Positions 41,438 through 50,104 of a DNA stretch of 52,262 nucleotides are shown one piece after another; the first letter of the stretch is position 1; every line of letters begins with the position of its first letter. Source of the stretch: Flammeovirga sp. OC4 (GTDB lineage: Bacteria > Bacteroidota > Bacteroidia > Cytophagales > Flammeovirgaceae); NCBI RefSeq assembly GCF_000812565.1, contig NZ_JTAM01000062.1, forward strand, positions 1 through 52,262, given 5' to 3'. The notes beneath the pieces are model-generated. The model did not search any database. It was not told where the DNA came from and saw nothing but the letters and a program-made list of their open reading frames with translations. The translations under genes and the position numbers were made by a program.

Positions 41438-42688
41438 TCACACATTGATCTCGTTTTGTATCAAAAGAGTTTTAGGTGATAACTTTTCATTCAAGTCTAC
41501 CAACTTCTCTTTGTCTAGTTTTGCATTTTGTTGAATCAGTTTCATGCCTACCACGTATGCTTTTGCATTATTGATGGCATACACCGAACGTATTTGATCT
41601 CCTTTGAAAAACCATATCGACCATTTCTTCTCGTCTTCTTTTCTAATGATATGATTGTCTGCGTCAATGGTTAAACCTGCAATTTGTAATTTAACATCAT
41701 ACTGATCAGACCAAAACCAAGGAAGGCTGTTGTATTCCTCTGAAGTTCCTGTAATTGACTTTGCGACGATCTTAGCCTGATCTACGGCATTTTGAACAGA
41801 TTCTAACCGTATCGATTGATCATAGATAGCACTATAGTGTGTATTACAATCACCAACTGCATAAATAGTATCTTCTGATGTTTTGCAAAATTTATCTACA
41901 CTTATACCGTTGTTATACTCTAAGCCCAATTGATTACTTATCGTTTGATTGACAAAAACGCCAACTCCCATAATAATCATATCGCATTCAAAGGCCTTAC
42001 CTTCTGCTGTAATAATGGTCTGAGTTTGTCCTTCATTTTTAATCTCAGAAACACTTGATTGAAGTTCAATTTGAACCCCATTATTTTGATGTAATTCTAA
42101 GAGAAATTCTGAAAGTGTATTGGCATTGACCTTGGGTAATAATTGTTGTTCCCTTTCAAAAACAATAACCTCTAACCCCAACTTTCTTAAAGAAGCTGCC
42201 GTCTCTAAACCAATGTATCCTCCACCTACAATAGCCACTTTTTGTACTCCACCTTCCAAGGCGGCCTGAATACCTTTTACATCTTGAATATTACGCATTA
42301 CAAAAAGGTTCCTTGCCTTATCTATTCCTTTAATTGGAGGTATAATAGGAGAGGCTCCCGTCGCTAAAACCAAAAAATCATACGATATTACAGTTCCATC
42401 ATTCAGTTCAACAGATTGTGTCTTTTTATCTACTTTTGTTACTTCTTGCCCCAAAAGTAATTCTATACCTTCATTCGTATACGCTTGCTCTCCTTTCAAT
42501 GGAATATAGCCACTTTCATCTTTTACTGTAAGGTAAGTTTTAGAAAGTGGAGGTCTCTGATATGGTAAGTTGGGGTCTTTATCAACGATCACAATCTTTC
42601 CTTCCCACCCTTCTTTTCTCAAGGAGAAAGCCACATTCACACCTCCGTGACTTCCCCCAATGATTACACAACATTTATTATTATCCAT
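41438..42688 (-). CDS. NAD(P)H-dependent ferredoxin reductase of the P450 system
   Basis: A 416-residue flavoprotein of the rubredoxin/ferredoxin-reductase group. The FAD motif is IIGGSHGGVNVAFSL near the start; the NAD(P)H motif is VAIVGGGYIGLETAASLRKLG near residue 150; a second FAD block is TIYAVGDCNTH near residue 270. It passes electrons from NAD(P)H to the adjacent ferredoxin. Its ATG directly follows the ferredoxin stop with no gap (TAAATG), which indicates one transcript and tight coupling. The set P450-ferredoxin-reductase matches the 6-O-methyl-galactose demethylase of porphyran-degrading marine Bacteroidota. Confidence 0.92.
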   Translation of the reverse strand: MDNNKCCVIIGGSHGGVNVAFSLRKEGWEGKIVIVDKDPNLPYQRPPLSKTYLTVKDESGYIPLKGEQAYTNEGIELLLGQEVTKVDKKTQSVELNDGTVISYDFLVLATGASPIIPPIKGIDKARNLFVMRNIQDVKGIQAALEGGVQKVAIVGGGYIGLETAASLRKLGLEVIVFEREQQLLPKVNANTLSEFLLELHQNNGVQIELQSSVSEIKNEGQTQTIITAEGKAFECDMIIMGVGVFVNQTISNQLGLEYNNGISVDKFCKTSEDTIYAVGDCNTHYSAIYDQSIRLESVQNAVDQAKIVAKSITGTSEEYNSLPWFWSDQYDVKLQIAGLTIDADNHIIRKEDEKKWSIWFFKGDQIRSVYAINNAKAYVVGMKLIQQNAKLDKEKLVDLNEKLSPKTLLIQNEINV

Positions 42689-42997
42689 TTACTTCACAAC
42701 ATTAAGCACTACACCATCCAATGCTTCAGTTACTTGCAACTGACAGCATAAACGACTGTATTCGTTGGCGTCATCATCCAACTCCAACATATCTTGCTCG
42801 ATTTCACTTGCTTCTCCCAACTTATCTGCTGAAGCAGGATCCACTTGTACATGACATGTAGCACAAGAACACACTCCTCCGCAATCACCGTCTATTCCTT
42901 TTACATTATTTTGTACCGCCAATTCCATTACCGATCCCGCTGTTCCTTCTACTACAATTGACTCCTGATCTTTTGTTATAAATGTTATTTTAGCCAT
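42689..42997 (-). CDS. [2Fe-2S] ferredoxin, adrenodoxin/putidaredoxin type
   Basis: A 102-residue ferredoxin with the vertebrate-type cluster ligands Cys39-x5-Cys45-x2-Cys48 (DCGGVCSCATCHV) and Cys85 in RLCCQ. It would carry electrons from the neighbouring reductase to the P450. Extra cysteines at 43 and 84 are noted; the usual residues there are not Cys in many relatives. A palindrome separates it from the upstream P450 gene. Confidence 0.95.
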   Translation of the reverse strand: MAKITFITKDQESIVVEGTAGSVMELAVQNNVKGIDGDCGGVCSCATCHVQVDPASADKLGEASEIEQDMLELDDDANEYSRLCCQLQVTEALDGVVLNVVK

Positions 42998-43024
42998 TTC
43001 TATTCGTGTTATTTTGGATGTCTC

Positions 43025-43060
43025 ATTTCTAGCCCACGACTTAAGTCTTGGGCTAGAAAT
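43025..43060. repeat. REP-like palindrome between P450 and ferredoxin genes
   Basis: A 36-bp inverted repeat with 18-bp arms and one mismatch pair (ATTTCTAGCCCACGACTT and its complement). It lies inside the operon and in RNA would form a strong hairpin. It shares the CCCACGA core with the palindromes at 44870-44907 and 48879-49016. Confidence 0.75.
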
Positions 43061-43065
43061 AAGGA

Positions 43066-44244
43066 TTAATTAAAACTTACAGTGATATTTTTAAACCCTA
43101 CTTTACGGTTAAACTCACCCCACTCTTCTATATTTTCTTTCGCGTCTTTGATTTCAATATCACTCACTTTTTCCGCTAAAGAAGTCAATAATATTTTAAG
43201 AATTTGTCGAGCATGTGTAGCACCAAGACAGTTATGCGTACTAAAACCAAAACTTACGTGAGGGTTCACTTTACGATCTAAAACTACCTCATTTGGATTT
43301 TCAAAAACAGCTGAATCTCTATTGGCAGAAGCCCAACATAATGATACTCTTGAATCATTTTTAATAGCATGCTCACACACTTGTGTATCTTCAGTCACCA
43401 CTCTTCCCATGTGGGTCAACGGTGCGAAATAACGCACTAACTCTTCCACTGCTCTACCCGTAATTTCAGGTTCCTGAGCAATGCGTTTTAAAGAATTCGG
43501 ATGCTCTGCGAAGTAAGCAATAGAGTTTGTTACGGCATTAATTACTGTATCTCTACCTCCCGCAAACGTTAAAATCATCACCCCTTTCACTTCTTCTTTA
43601 GTCATTTTCTTACCATCCACTACAGCAGAAAGTAATAATGAATAAAGATCATCACCTGGGTTCTTACTCGCTTCTTCAATTTTCTCGTCTAAATAATCAA
43701 AAAGAATATTGGCTTTTCCACCATCCAAATCAGTGTCCTCAGAACGGAAAACGTGTACTCCCCAATCAATCCAAGTCTCTGATTCTTTATAAGGCACATT
43801 CAATAAAGTAGTCAGAGCTCTTGATTGTAATTTCAAAGAAAAATCGCCTACTACTTCAAACTGATCTTTCGTCAATACCTCATCAATCAACTCATCAATA
43901 ATCGTCTTCAACACTTTTTGATACCCCTCTTCCAACGGTCTTTTGAACCAAGGCTCTACCAAATCTCTATACGATTTATGCTCTGGCGGATCTACTTCAA
44001 ATGGGATCTGACGAATGTCTCGGATATGCACTTCTGAAGGCACTACGATACGCCCTGGCTCTGCTCCTGAGATAAATGTTTTCCAGTTATGTGCTGTTTT
44101 TCGAACATCCTTCAAGCGTAGTAGCATCGTAACAGGATCATTCTGATCATCTATTTCACCATACCCTTTTTCAATTCTTGCTTGTTCAAATGCATCTGGA
44201 AATTCGCTTAGTTTGGTTTTCTTATCTTCTTTCAAGTGTTCCAT
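43066..44244 (-). CDS. Cytochrome P450, likely 6-O-methyl-D-galactose demethylase
   Basis: A 392-residue soluble bacterial P450. The I-helix oxygen-activation motif is AGGRDT, the K-helix ExxR is in VEELVRYF, and the heme-binding loop is FGFSTHNCLGATHA with Cys339 as axial ligand. It is the first gene of an operon with its own ferredoxin and reductase. P450s with these partners, in porphyran PULs of marine Bacteroidota, oxidise the O-methyl group of 6-O-methyl-D-galactose to give galactose and formaldehyde. Assigning that substrate here rests on gene context: a galactan PUL and formaldehyde-handling genes nearby. P450 identity is certain; substrate is inferred. Confidence 0.9.
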   Translation of the reverse strand: MEHLKEDKKTKLSEFPDAFEQARIEKGYGEIDDQNDPVTMLLRLKDVRKTAHNWKTFISGAEPGRIVVPSEVHIRDIRQIPFEVDPPEHKSYRDLVEPWFKRPLEEGYQKVLKTIIDELIDEVLTKDQFEVVGDFSLKLQSRALTTLLNVPYKESETWIDWGVHVFRSEDTDLDGGKANILFDYLDEKIEEASKNPGDDLYSLLLSAVVDGKKMTKEEVKGVMILTFAGGRDTVINAVTNSIAYFAEHPNSLKRIAQEPEITGRAVEELVRYFAPLTHMGRVVTEDTQVCEHAIKNDSRVSLCWASANRDSAVFENPNEVVLDRKVNPHVSFGFSTHNCLGATHARQILKILLTSLAEKVSDIEIKDAKENIEEWGEFNRKVGFKNITVSFN

Positions 44245-44430
44245 ACCTTGTGTCGTTTGAGTGTAAAAAAATCAAGCATAAGAGCACTTATTCTTACCTA
44301 TTTAATTTAGAAGTTATATTATGAGTTATGATTTCTAATGCTTGAGTGATACCACAAAGTAATGGAGTTGAATTGGGGGAATCTTTCTGTTTTTTCGTTA
44401 ATTAGTTATGTATTTTATCATTGTTATGTT

Positions 44431-44480
44431 GAATTGATAGTTTTTAAGGTAAAAAACAGAAATTATGAGGGTGTTTTTTG
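44431..44480. promoter_or_regulatory. Candidate operator upstream of the P450 gene, shared with susC
   Basis: The block 44431-44456 (GAATTGATAGTTTTTAAGGT and following A run) matches 10352-10378 upstream of susC. A second half-site GAGGGTGTTTTTTG lies 22 bp from the first GGTAA, the same spacing as in the susC copy. It is about 190 bp from the P450 start codon and in the same orientation relative to the gene as in the susC case. Confidence 0.5.
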
Positions 44481-44528
44481 AAATTTGAGCTGTATCCGCT
44501 TAATTAGATTCAACTAAACAATATCATC

Positions 44529-44819
44529 ATGACCATCATATCAAAAGCAAACAAAGGAACATCTATATTCATCTTACTTCTAAATCTTTATTACATCCCT
44601 ATGACACTAAAAATTATCATCGCAAGAGGTGGAACTTGGGGGTTTGGGTTACTTGTATTACCTATTTTCTTGACTTTCAATCTATGTCTTATTTCTGCTT
44701 ATCATGGATTTCGTGGTAAGAATTCTGAAAGTTTTGGGTTGTTGATGTTTAATTTGATAGCTAGTGTTGTAGGAGCTTATATTTTATATGAAATAGAATT
44801 CAAGCTTTATTTTGAATAA
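44529..44819 (+). CDS. Small hypothetical membrane protein
   Basis: A 96-residue protein with three likely transmembrane segments (about residues 10-30, 37-57 and 70-90) and a basic loop HGFRGKNSES between the last two. No family is recognised. It lies on the opposite strand to both flanking genes, and the reading frame is free of overlap. No function is proposed. Confidence 0.6.
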   Translation: MTIISKANKGTSIFILLLNLYYIPMTLKIIIARGGTWGFGLLVLPIFLTFNLCLISAYHGFRGKNSESFGLLMFNLIASVVGAYILYEIEFKLYFE

Positions 44820-44869
44820 TAAGAACCGGTATTTTTTATGTTGCCGTGAGCTACAAAGCATTACGAACA

Positions 44870-44907
44870 CATCATCAGCCCACGATTTAAATCGTGGGCT
44901 GATGATG
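44870..44907. repeat. Perfect 38-bp palindrome, REP-like
   Basis: The sequence reads identically on both strands over 38 bp, centred on ATTTAAAT with arms containing CAGCCCACG. It sits between convergent genes, just after the metallophosphoesterase stop, and may also serve as a terminator. The CCCACGA core links it to the elements at 43025 and 48879. Confidence 0.8.
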
Positions 44908-44911
44908 AAGA

Positions 44912-46528
44912 TTAATGGATATTATACCAATCCACTTCTTCATAATCACCATCAAAATTACCTTTCGTAAAAATGCGATGACCTTTAAATTCCATTCCTG
45001 AAGGATCAACCGCTTTCACTTTAATAATATGACTGCCATCTTCAAAACCTTCTGGAAATTCCCCTACCCAAATATGAGATGGGATATTCTTCGGGTAGCC
45101 CGGTCCAAGATGAGATTTTTGATTGGATATTTTTAATGAATCTCTTAAATAAATTCTTCTCGCTGTTGGATCTACAATTTTATCTCTTCGCTCTAATTTT
45201 TGCCATTCTCCACCGTCTATTTGAGCATAAGCTTCTGTATGAATCGACCCTGCCCAAATATTGGCTAAGAAGTTATTTTCTGTCAACCCCTCTGGAATAT
45301 GTATCGTTGGGTCTTTTTTCGCATTCAAGGGTTGATACACCCAAATCTTCATTTGTTTCTCCTTTGGTTTGCCCGATGCTTTATACTCCATATTGACTTT
45401 ATTGCCATTGAAATGGGCTAAGTAATACCCTTTTGGAGATCCACATCCCATTACACCATTCGGGATGCCATCAAGATCCAACTCTCCACCCCACCATAAT
45501 CCACAGACTGCACCTGTTACTACATCATGCAATTCTTTGTCTTCACCGTAAGGTAAATACAAATGTGTCATGGCGTGAAGGTGACCTGAAAACGATTTTA
45601 CATGAGGGAAATCTTTGATCACTTCCATCAATTCGGCTCTACTTTCCTCCATCATATGTCCCAATGGAATATGCTGTAAAAAGACGATTAGTTTCTCTTT
45701 TGATACAGTAGCTAAATCATTTTTGATCCATTCCATTCTGTTTTTAGGAATAAAATCTTTGTACTGAATGCCTTTGATTGTCGTTACATTATTTATGGCG
45801 ATAAAATGCACGTCACCAATATTAAAAGAATACTGATCTGGTCCATAGTACTTTTTAAAACCACTAAAATCTTCTGTCAAATCTTCAATATCATAGTTTC
45901 TATCATGATTCCCTGCCACCGGATAAACAGTAGTTGTAAATTGTTTAAAAAGCTCATTTAAAGCTGGAAAAATCATGGCGTTGTCATCTCCCATATCCCC
46001 TAACATTACTGCACCTTTCAAATTAGGATATTGATACAATTCCTCCGCTACTTCATGAGCATAATTGACTTGATGCTGATAGCGTGCTTGAATGTCACCA
46101 AGCATGGCCATTGTAAAAGTCTTAGATTCTTCAATTTTTCTTAAAGGGAAATTCAATTGTGCTGGTACTTCCGCATTTTGTGCTACGGTTGGAGCATACG
46201 ATTCTGAAGTGGGTTCAGGATAGAAATGTAAAAAATCAGCCATGGTATGATAGCTGTTCTTTCTTAGTTCATAACCACATGGTTTGCTTACAAAAATGGT
46301 TTGTTTCGGTTGAAGGGGTAATTCATAAAAACCCTTCTCGTTGGTCAATACCACTTCCAAACCATTCGAAACTGCCACTCCTTCTACGAGCGGTTCGCCT
46401 TTGTCTAGTACGCCATTTTGATTGATGTCTTCGAATACATATCCGCTGACTTTGGTGGGGAGTTTTTTGGGAAATGCTTCGGTATGAAGCCAGAATAATA
46501 ACGGTATTAATACAAAAAAATGTCTCAT
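44912..46528 (-). CDS. Calcineurin-like metallophosphoesterase with N- and C-terminal accessory domains
   Basis: A 538-residue exported protein with a signal peptide ending in HTEAF. An N-terminal SdrD/Cna-B-like domain (about 30-110, with DINQNGVLDKGEPLVEGVAV) precedes a metallophosphoesterase core (about 135-350) that has the metal motifs GDIQ, GDMGDDN, GNHD, QHIP and GHLH in order. A C-terminal domain of the MetallophosC type follows. The substrate is unknown; such proteins are common in marine PUL neighbourhoods. It is alone on the minus strand and ends at the palindrome 44870-44907. Confidence 0.88.
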   Translation of the reverse strand: MRHFFVLIPLLFWLHTEAFPKKLPTKVSGYVFEDINQNGVLDKGEPLVEGVAVSNGLEVVLTNEKGFYELPLQPKQTIFVSKPCGYELRKNSYHTMADFLHFYPEPTSESYAPTVAQNAEVPAQLNFPLRKIEESKTFTMAMLGDIQARYQHQVNYAHEVAEELYQYPNLKGAVMLGDMGDDNAMIFPALNELFKQFTTTVYPVAGNHDRNYDIEDLTEDFSGFKKYYGPDQYSFNIGDVHFIAINNVTTIKGIQYKDFIPKNRMEWIKNDLATVSKEKLIVFLQHIPLGHMMEESRAELMEVIKDFPHVKSFSGHLHAMTHLYLPYGEDKELHDVVTGAVCGLWWGGELDLDGIPNGVMGCGSPKGYYLAHFNGNKVNMEYKASGKPKEKQMKIWVYQPLNAKKDPTIHIPEGLTENNFLANIWAGSIHTEAYAQIDGGEWQKLERRDKIVDPTARRIYLRDSLKISNQKSHLGPGYPKNIPSHIWVGEFPEGFEDGSHIIKVKAVDPSGMEFKGHRIFTKGNFDGDYEEVDWYNIH

Positions 46529-46667
46529 TGCTTGTTTAAGTTAATTGTCAAAGTTTATTTAGATTAAAACACAAATTCGCTTTCTGCTAGTAATTACTTC
46601 TCAAAAAATTGAGTTTTATTTAATGAGATAAATATAGAAAATTATCGGTGTTACAAGACTAAATCTT

Positions 46668-46770
46668 CTTATATAATTTCCTAAATTCCAATGGGCTTTA
46701 ATTGATGTACTTTTTAAATTGCTGATAAAAAAGATAGACTCTTACAACCATCTTTAGCTCCTCGTTTTCA
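46668..46770 (-). pseudogene. Decayed 3'-end remnant of an AraC-family regulator gene
   Basis: Positions 46671-46740 closely match the 3' end of the intact AraC gene (49098-49195), including the last codons LEFRKLYKKI-stop. In the equivalent frame the remnant reads FFYQQFKKYIN, then a stop, then SPLEFRKLYKKI. Similarity fades by about 46770, and no upstream part of the gene is present. It is the relic of a duplication or of a deletion event and lies between the metallophosphoesterase and the sulfatase. The remaining 46771-46919 shows no feature. Confidence 0.7.
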
Positions 46771-46961
46771 ATAATGTAATAATATATTTTAACATGTTTG
46801 GATTAGAAAAATGTCAATAAATAAAATATTTTTGTAATACTCTGATTGAAATTAAACAAGCAACTTTAAATTTCAATTATATATAGCTCTAAAAACTCAC
46901 TTTTTAATTTTTTAAATATTTGAAACCTAAAAGAAATATTATGTTGAATGACTACAACTTC

Positions 46962-48860
46962 ATGACAAGAAAAGAGTACCTTTATTTTCTATTCCCTTTT
47001 ATAAGTTCACTTTTATGTTTCTCCTGCTCAACTGAGACAGAAAATAAACCACCTAATGTTATCCTAATACAGGTTGACGATTTAGGGTTTGATGATTTAA
47101 GCCTTCATGGAAATTCGATGATTGAAACGCCTAATATCGATGCTTTAGGAGAAGCTTCCGTACAATTTGATAATTTTTATTTACAATCGGTTTGTGCACC
47201 GTCAAGAGCTGCCTTATTAACCGGTAGAAACTTTTTGAAAACGGGCGTTACATCAGTACATGGTGGTAGAGATTATATGAATTTAGATGAAACGCTAATT
47301 TCTCAAGTGTTTCAATCGAATGGTTATAAAACAGGAATGTGGGGGAAATGGCATAGCGGAAAAACCGATGGTTATTTACCATGGGACCGAGGTTTTGACG
47401 AAGCCTACTATAGCTGTTTGTATAATTATTTTGATAATACTGGATTATTAAATGGACAAGAAGTAAATACGAATGGGTATACTACGGATGCTCTTACTGA
47501 TATGGCCATTTCGTTTATTAAATCAAATAAAGAACAGCCTTTCTTTGCTTACATTTCTCATTTGGCGCCACATAACCCATGGAGAGCTCCTCAAGAAAAT
47601 GTAGATAAATATCTGGCAAAAGGATTATCTGAGCCAATGTCTCTTCTCTATGGAATGATTGATAACCTTGATGAAAATATAGGGCGTGTCATGCAAACAG
47701 TAGAAGAACAAGGTTTGACTGAGAATACTATCATTGTTTTTCTGAGTGATAATGGCCCTTGGACAAAAAGTTATCGTTTTGGCTTAACGGAGGAAGAATG
47801 GAAGTTGAGAAACCCTTCGGCTTTTAGAGGGTATAAAGGGACGAACTGGGAGAATGGAGTGAAGTCACCTTTATTTATCAAATTTGGCAAGCAGCTGACA
47901 TCGACACACATTGACAGAGTAACGAAAATTGAAGACCTTTTCCCTAGTTTAGTCGCAATGTGTCACCTTCCTCTACCTGATTCACTTCAATTAGATGGTA
48001 TTGATTTTTCACCTATTTTTGATAAAAAAGAAGTTCCTGACAGTGAATTAGTTTTTGCTAGTCATAGCCCTAAAGGTAATATTGGAACTGACAAAGCGGA
48101 TAAAAATATGAGTACTCCTAGTGAGCCTTTAACCCCTCAATTTAAAGAGAGTTTCATTTTTGAAAATCAAGGGTTAGCATACAGAAAGGGAGAATGGAAA
48201 TTTATTCAAAATCAAGATCAAAGTAAAAAAGAACTCTATCATGTAATTTCAGATCCTAGAGAAACGAAAAATCTAATAGCAGAGCAACCTGAAATTGCAA
48301 AATCTTTGGAAAAAGAACTTGAAAAATGGTATGACGATGTACTCGCTTCTAAGTCTTACAATATGCCTGTTTTCCAAATCGGTTTTAAAGGGAGAACCTC
48401 AACACAAATTTATACTTGTGGCCCCTCAGAAATATCTCAAAATTTGAAAAATAATAATCATAATATAGAAAATTGGTCAGCAAAAGACGATCAAGCGACT
48501 TATGATATTAAAGTTCATACTGAAGGTACTTACAACATTTTCTTAGTTCATGAAATTGAAGACTTCCAAGATTACTCCTTCTCTTTATCCACCAATAATG
48601 CATCCACTTCGGTAACACGATTAGAAGATAATGGAGGTAATGATTTTGGAACTTTAATAGAAGGAGAAAGTGCGTATTGGGAAAATTTTGATTTGAAATC
48701 AACTTTTAGAAAAACAATCAAAAGGTCAAACTTAGGATCACTTCAATTGAAGAAAAATGATTCAAAAATTTATCTTACTTTGAATGAAGTCACTGGTACC
48801 AAAAATCCTAAAAATACCAAGATTATAGCTATTCAACTGGAAAGAGTGAAAGATGAATAA
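46962..48860 (+). CDS. S1-family sulfatase lipoprotein with C-terminal extension
   Basis: The Met at 46962 (632 residues) gives a compact lipoprotein signal with lipobox LCFSC; in-frame ATGs at 46920 and 46941 are alternatives. The metal-binding start VILIQVDDLGFDDL is followed by C78-A-P-S-R (formylglycine site), GMWGKWHSGK and IIVFLSDNGPW. The sulfatase domain ends near residue 455. The last 170 residues (with TYDIKVHTEGTYNIFLVHEI) look like a small beta-sandwich domain resembling those often found on arylsulfatases with a binding role. It probably desulfates a galactan oligosaccharide different from the substrate of the sulfatase at 15637-17043. Confidence 0.92.
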   Translation: MTRKEYLYFLFPFISSLLCFSCSTETENKPPNVILIQVDDLGFDDLSLHGNSMIETPNIDALGEASVQFDNFYLQSVCAPSRAALLTGRNFLKTGVTSVHGGRDYMNLDETLISQVFQSNGYKTGMWGKWHSGKTDGYLPWDRGFDEAYYSCLYNYFDNTGLLNGQEVNTNGYTTDALTDMAISFIKSNKEQPFFAYISHLAPHNPWRAPQENVDKYLAKGLSEPMSLLYGMIDNLDENIGRVMQTVEEQGLTENTIIVFLSDNGPWTKSYRFGLTEEEWKLRNPSAFRGYKGTNWENGVKSPLFIKFGKQLTSTHIDRVTKIEDLFPSLVAMCHLPLPDSLQLDGIDFSPIFDKKEVPDSELVFASHSPKGNIGTDKADKNMSTPSEPLTPQFKESFIFENQGLAYRKGEWKFIQNQDQSKKELYHVISDPRETKNLIAEQPEIAKSLEKELEKWYDDVLASKSYNMPVFQIGFKGRTSTQIYTCGPSEISQNLKNNNHNIENWSAKDDQATYDIKVHTEGTYNIFLVHEIEDFQDYSFSLSTNNASTSVTRLEDNGGNDFGTLIEGESAYWENFDLKSTFRKTIKRSNLGSLQLKKNDSKIYLTLNEVTGTKNPKNTKIIAIQLERVKDE

Positions 48861-48878
48861 GAACTAGAATTAAATAGC

Positions 48879-49016
48879 GTGCACCACGACTGAAGTCATG
48901 GGCAAGTGATATTGACTCCACCAACACTAAAGTGTTGTTTACGTTACCAACCTTCAAGACTTCAGTCTTGATGAGGTTGGAATATCACTTGTCCATAGTT
49001 TTAACTACGGTGCACG
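48879..49016. repeat. Composite REP-like element with three hairpins
   Basis: The outer arms 48879-48913 and 48981-49016 are imperfect inverted repeats (CGTGCACC... with ...GGTGCACG, and AAGTGATATT with AATATCACTT). Inside are CAACACTAAAGTGTTG and the hairpin CCAACC...GGTTGG around 48947-48980 containing CAAGACTTCAGTCTTG. The CCACGACTGAAGTC core relates it to the other palindromes. It separates the convergent sulfatase and AraC genes. Confidence 0.75.
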
Positions 49017-49097
49017 AAATACAATCAAAATTGTATGCTTGTACATTTTTTATTACAAATACACTTTTAAGAACAGAAATCCCTGATTTCAAAAACC

Positions 49098-49940
49098 TTA
49101 GATCTTCTTATATAATTTCCGAAATTCCAAAGGACTGTAATTCTTGAATTTTTTGAATTGCTGATAAAAAAATGGAAGGCTTTCGTAGCCACATCTGTAT
49201 CCTATTTCCGCCACTTGCATATCAGTTTCCAGTAAAAGACGGCTGACTCTATTGATTCTATATTCGTTGAGAAAAACAAAGAAAGGGCGTTGCATTGCTT
49301 TACTAAAAAACCGAGAGAAAGATTGTTCTGTCATATTGAGTTCATGTGCAATTTCGGAGAGTTTAATTTTTCGATCATAATGATCTGAAATAAAATTCTG
49401 CACTTTTTCAATTCGATCATTGGTAGCACTCGATTCATCATAGGCATAAGAAGCCCCTGCTAAATAATGACGTTGATCCAACTTTACCATTTCTTTTAAT
49501 AAAGTGACAAAATGAAGGTATCGTTCAATCCCTTTAGAAGCGATAATTTTATTCATTTTAGCCTCCACATCAATACTTTCTGGTTGATGGAAAATAATAC
49601 CTCTTTCCACTTTATTGAAAACCGATTTTATTTCATCAAATCCCATCAAGGGTGCAATCACCTCCTTTGACCATTGTAATACTAAAGATTCTGCTCGTTC
49701 ATCACTTTCTAAATCATTTTTCCAACAGTGTGGTAAGTTGGGTCCAAGCAGGACCAATTCCCCCGGTTGATAATCTGAAATATTATTCCCTACATAACGG
49801 TTGCCTACACTATTTAAAATAAAAGTAAGCTCATATTCAGGGTGAACATGCCAAGGTGTATTAAAGGCTTTATTGGAGTATTTAAAAGCTCTGATATTGG
49901 AAGTATCTTGGGTGACGACCTTCTCGAAAAATGTTTTCAT
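49098..49940 (-). CDS. AraC-family transcriptional regulator (cupin + HTH_18)
   Basis: A 280-residue regulator with the same layout as the first AraC protein: a cupin with WHVHPEYELTFILNS and GELVLLGPNLPHCWKN (about residues 25-95) and a C-terminal double HTH (about 180-280) with LSEIAHELNMTEQSFSRFFS and a final helix ending SPLEFRKLY. It is divergent from the alcohol dehydrogenase gene and is a good candidate to control the formaldehyde-removal pair. A decayed copy of its 3' end lies at 46668-46770. Confidence 0.9.
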   Translation of the reverse strand: MKTFFEKVVTQDTSNIRAFKYSNKAFNTPWHVHPEYELTFILNSVGNRYVGNNISDYQPGELVLLGPNLPHCWKNDLESDERAESLVLQWSKEVIAPLMGFDEIKSVFNKVERGIIFHQPESIDVEAKMNKIIASKGIERYLHFVTLLKEMVKLDQRHYLAGASYAYDESSATNDRIEKVQNFISDHYDRKIKLSEIAHELNMTEQSFSRFFSKAMQRPFFVFLNEYRINRVSRLLLETDMQVAEIGYRCGYESLPFFYQQFKKFKNYSPLEFRKLYKKI

Positions 49941-50104
49941 AGATTAAAAAGTGATGTATTTTAATACTCAAAATAACACATTCAACATATAAAATACAAA
50001 ATAGATAACTTTTCAATCAAAATAGAGAATAAGATTCCATCCAAAACAAAAGAGATTTGCTTTCGACAACACAAGTTATCTCAACTCACAAACTTTTTTA
50101 CACT

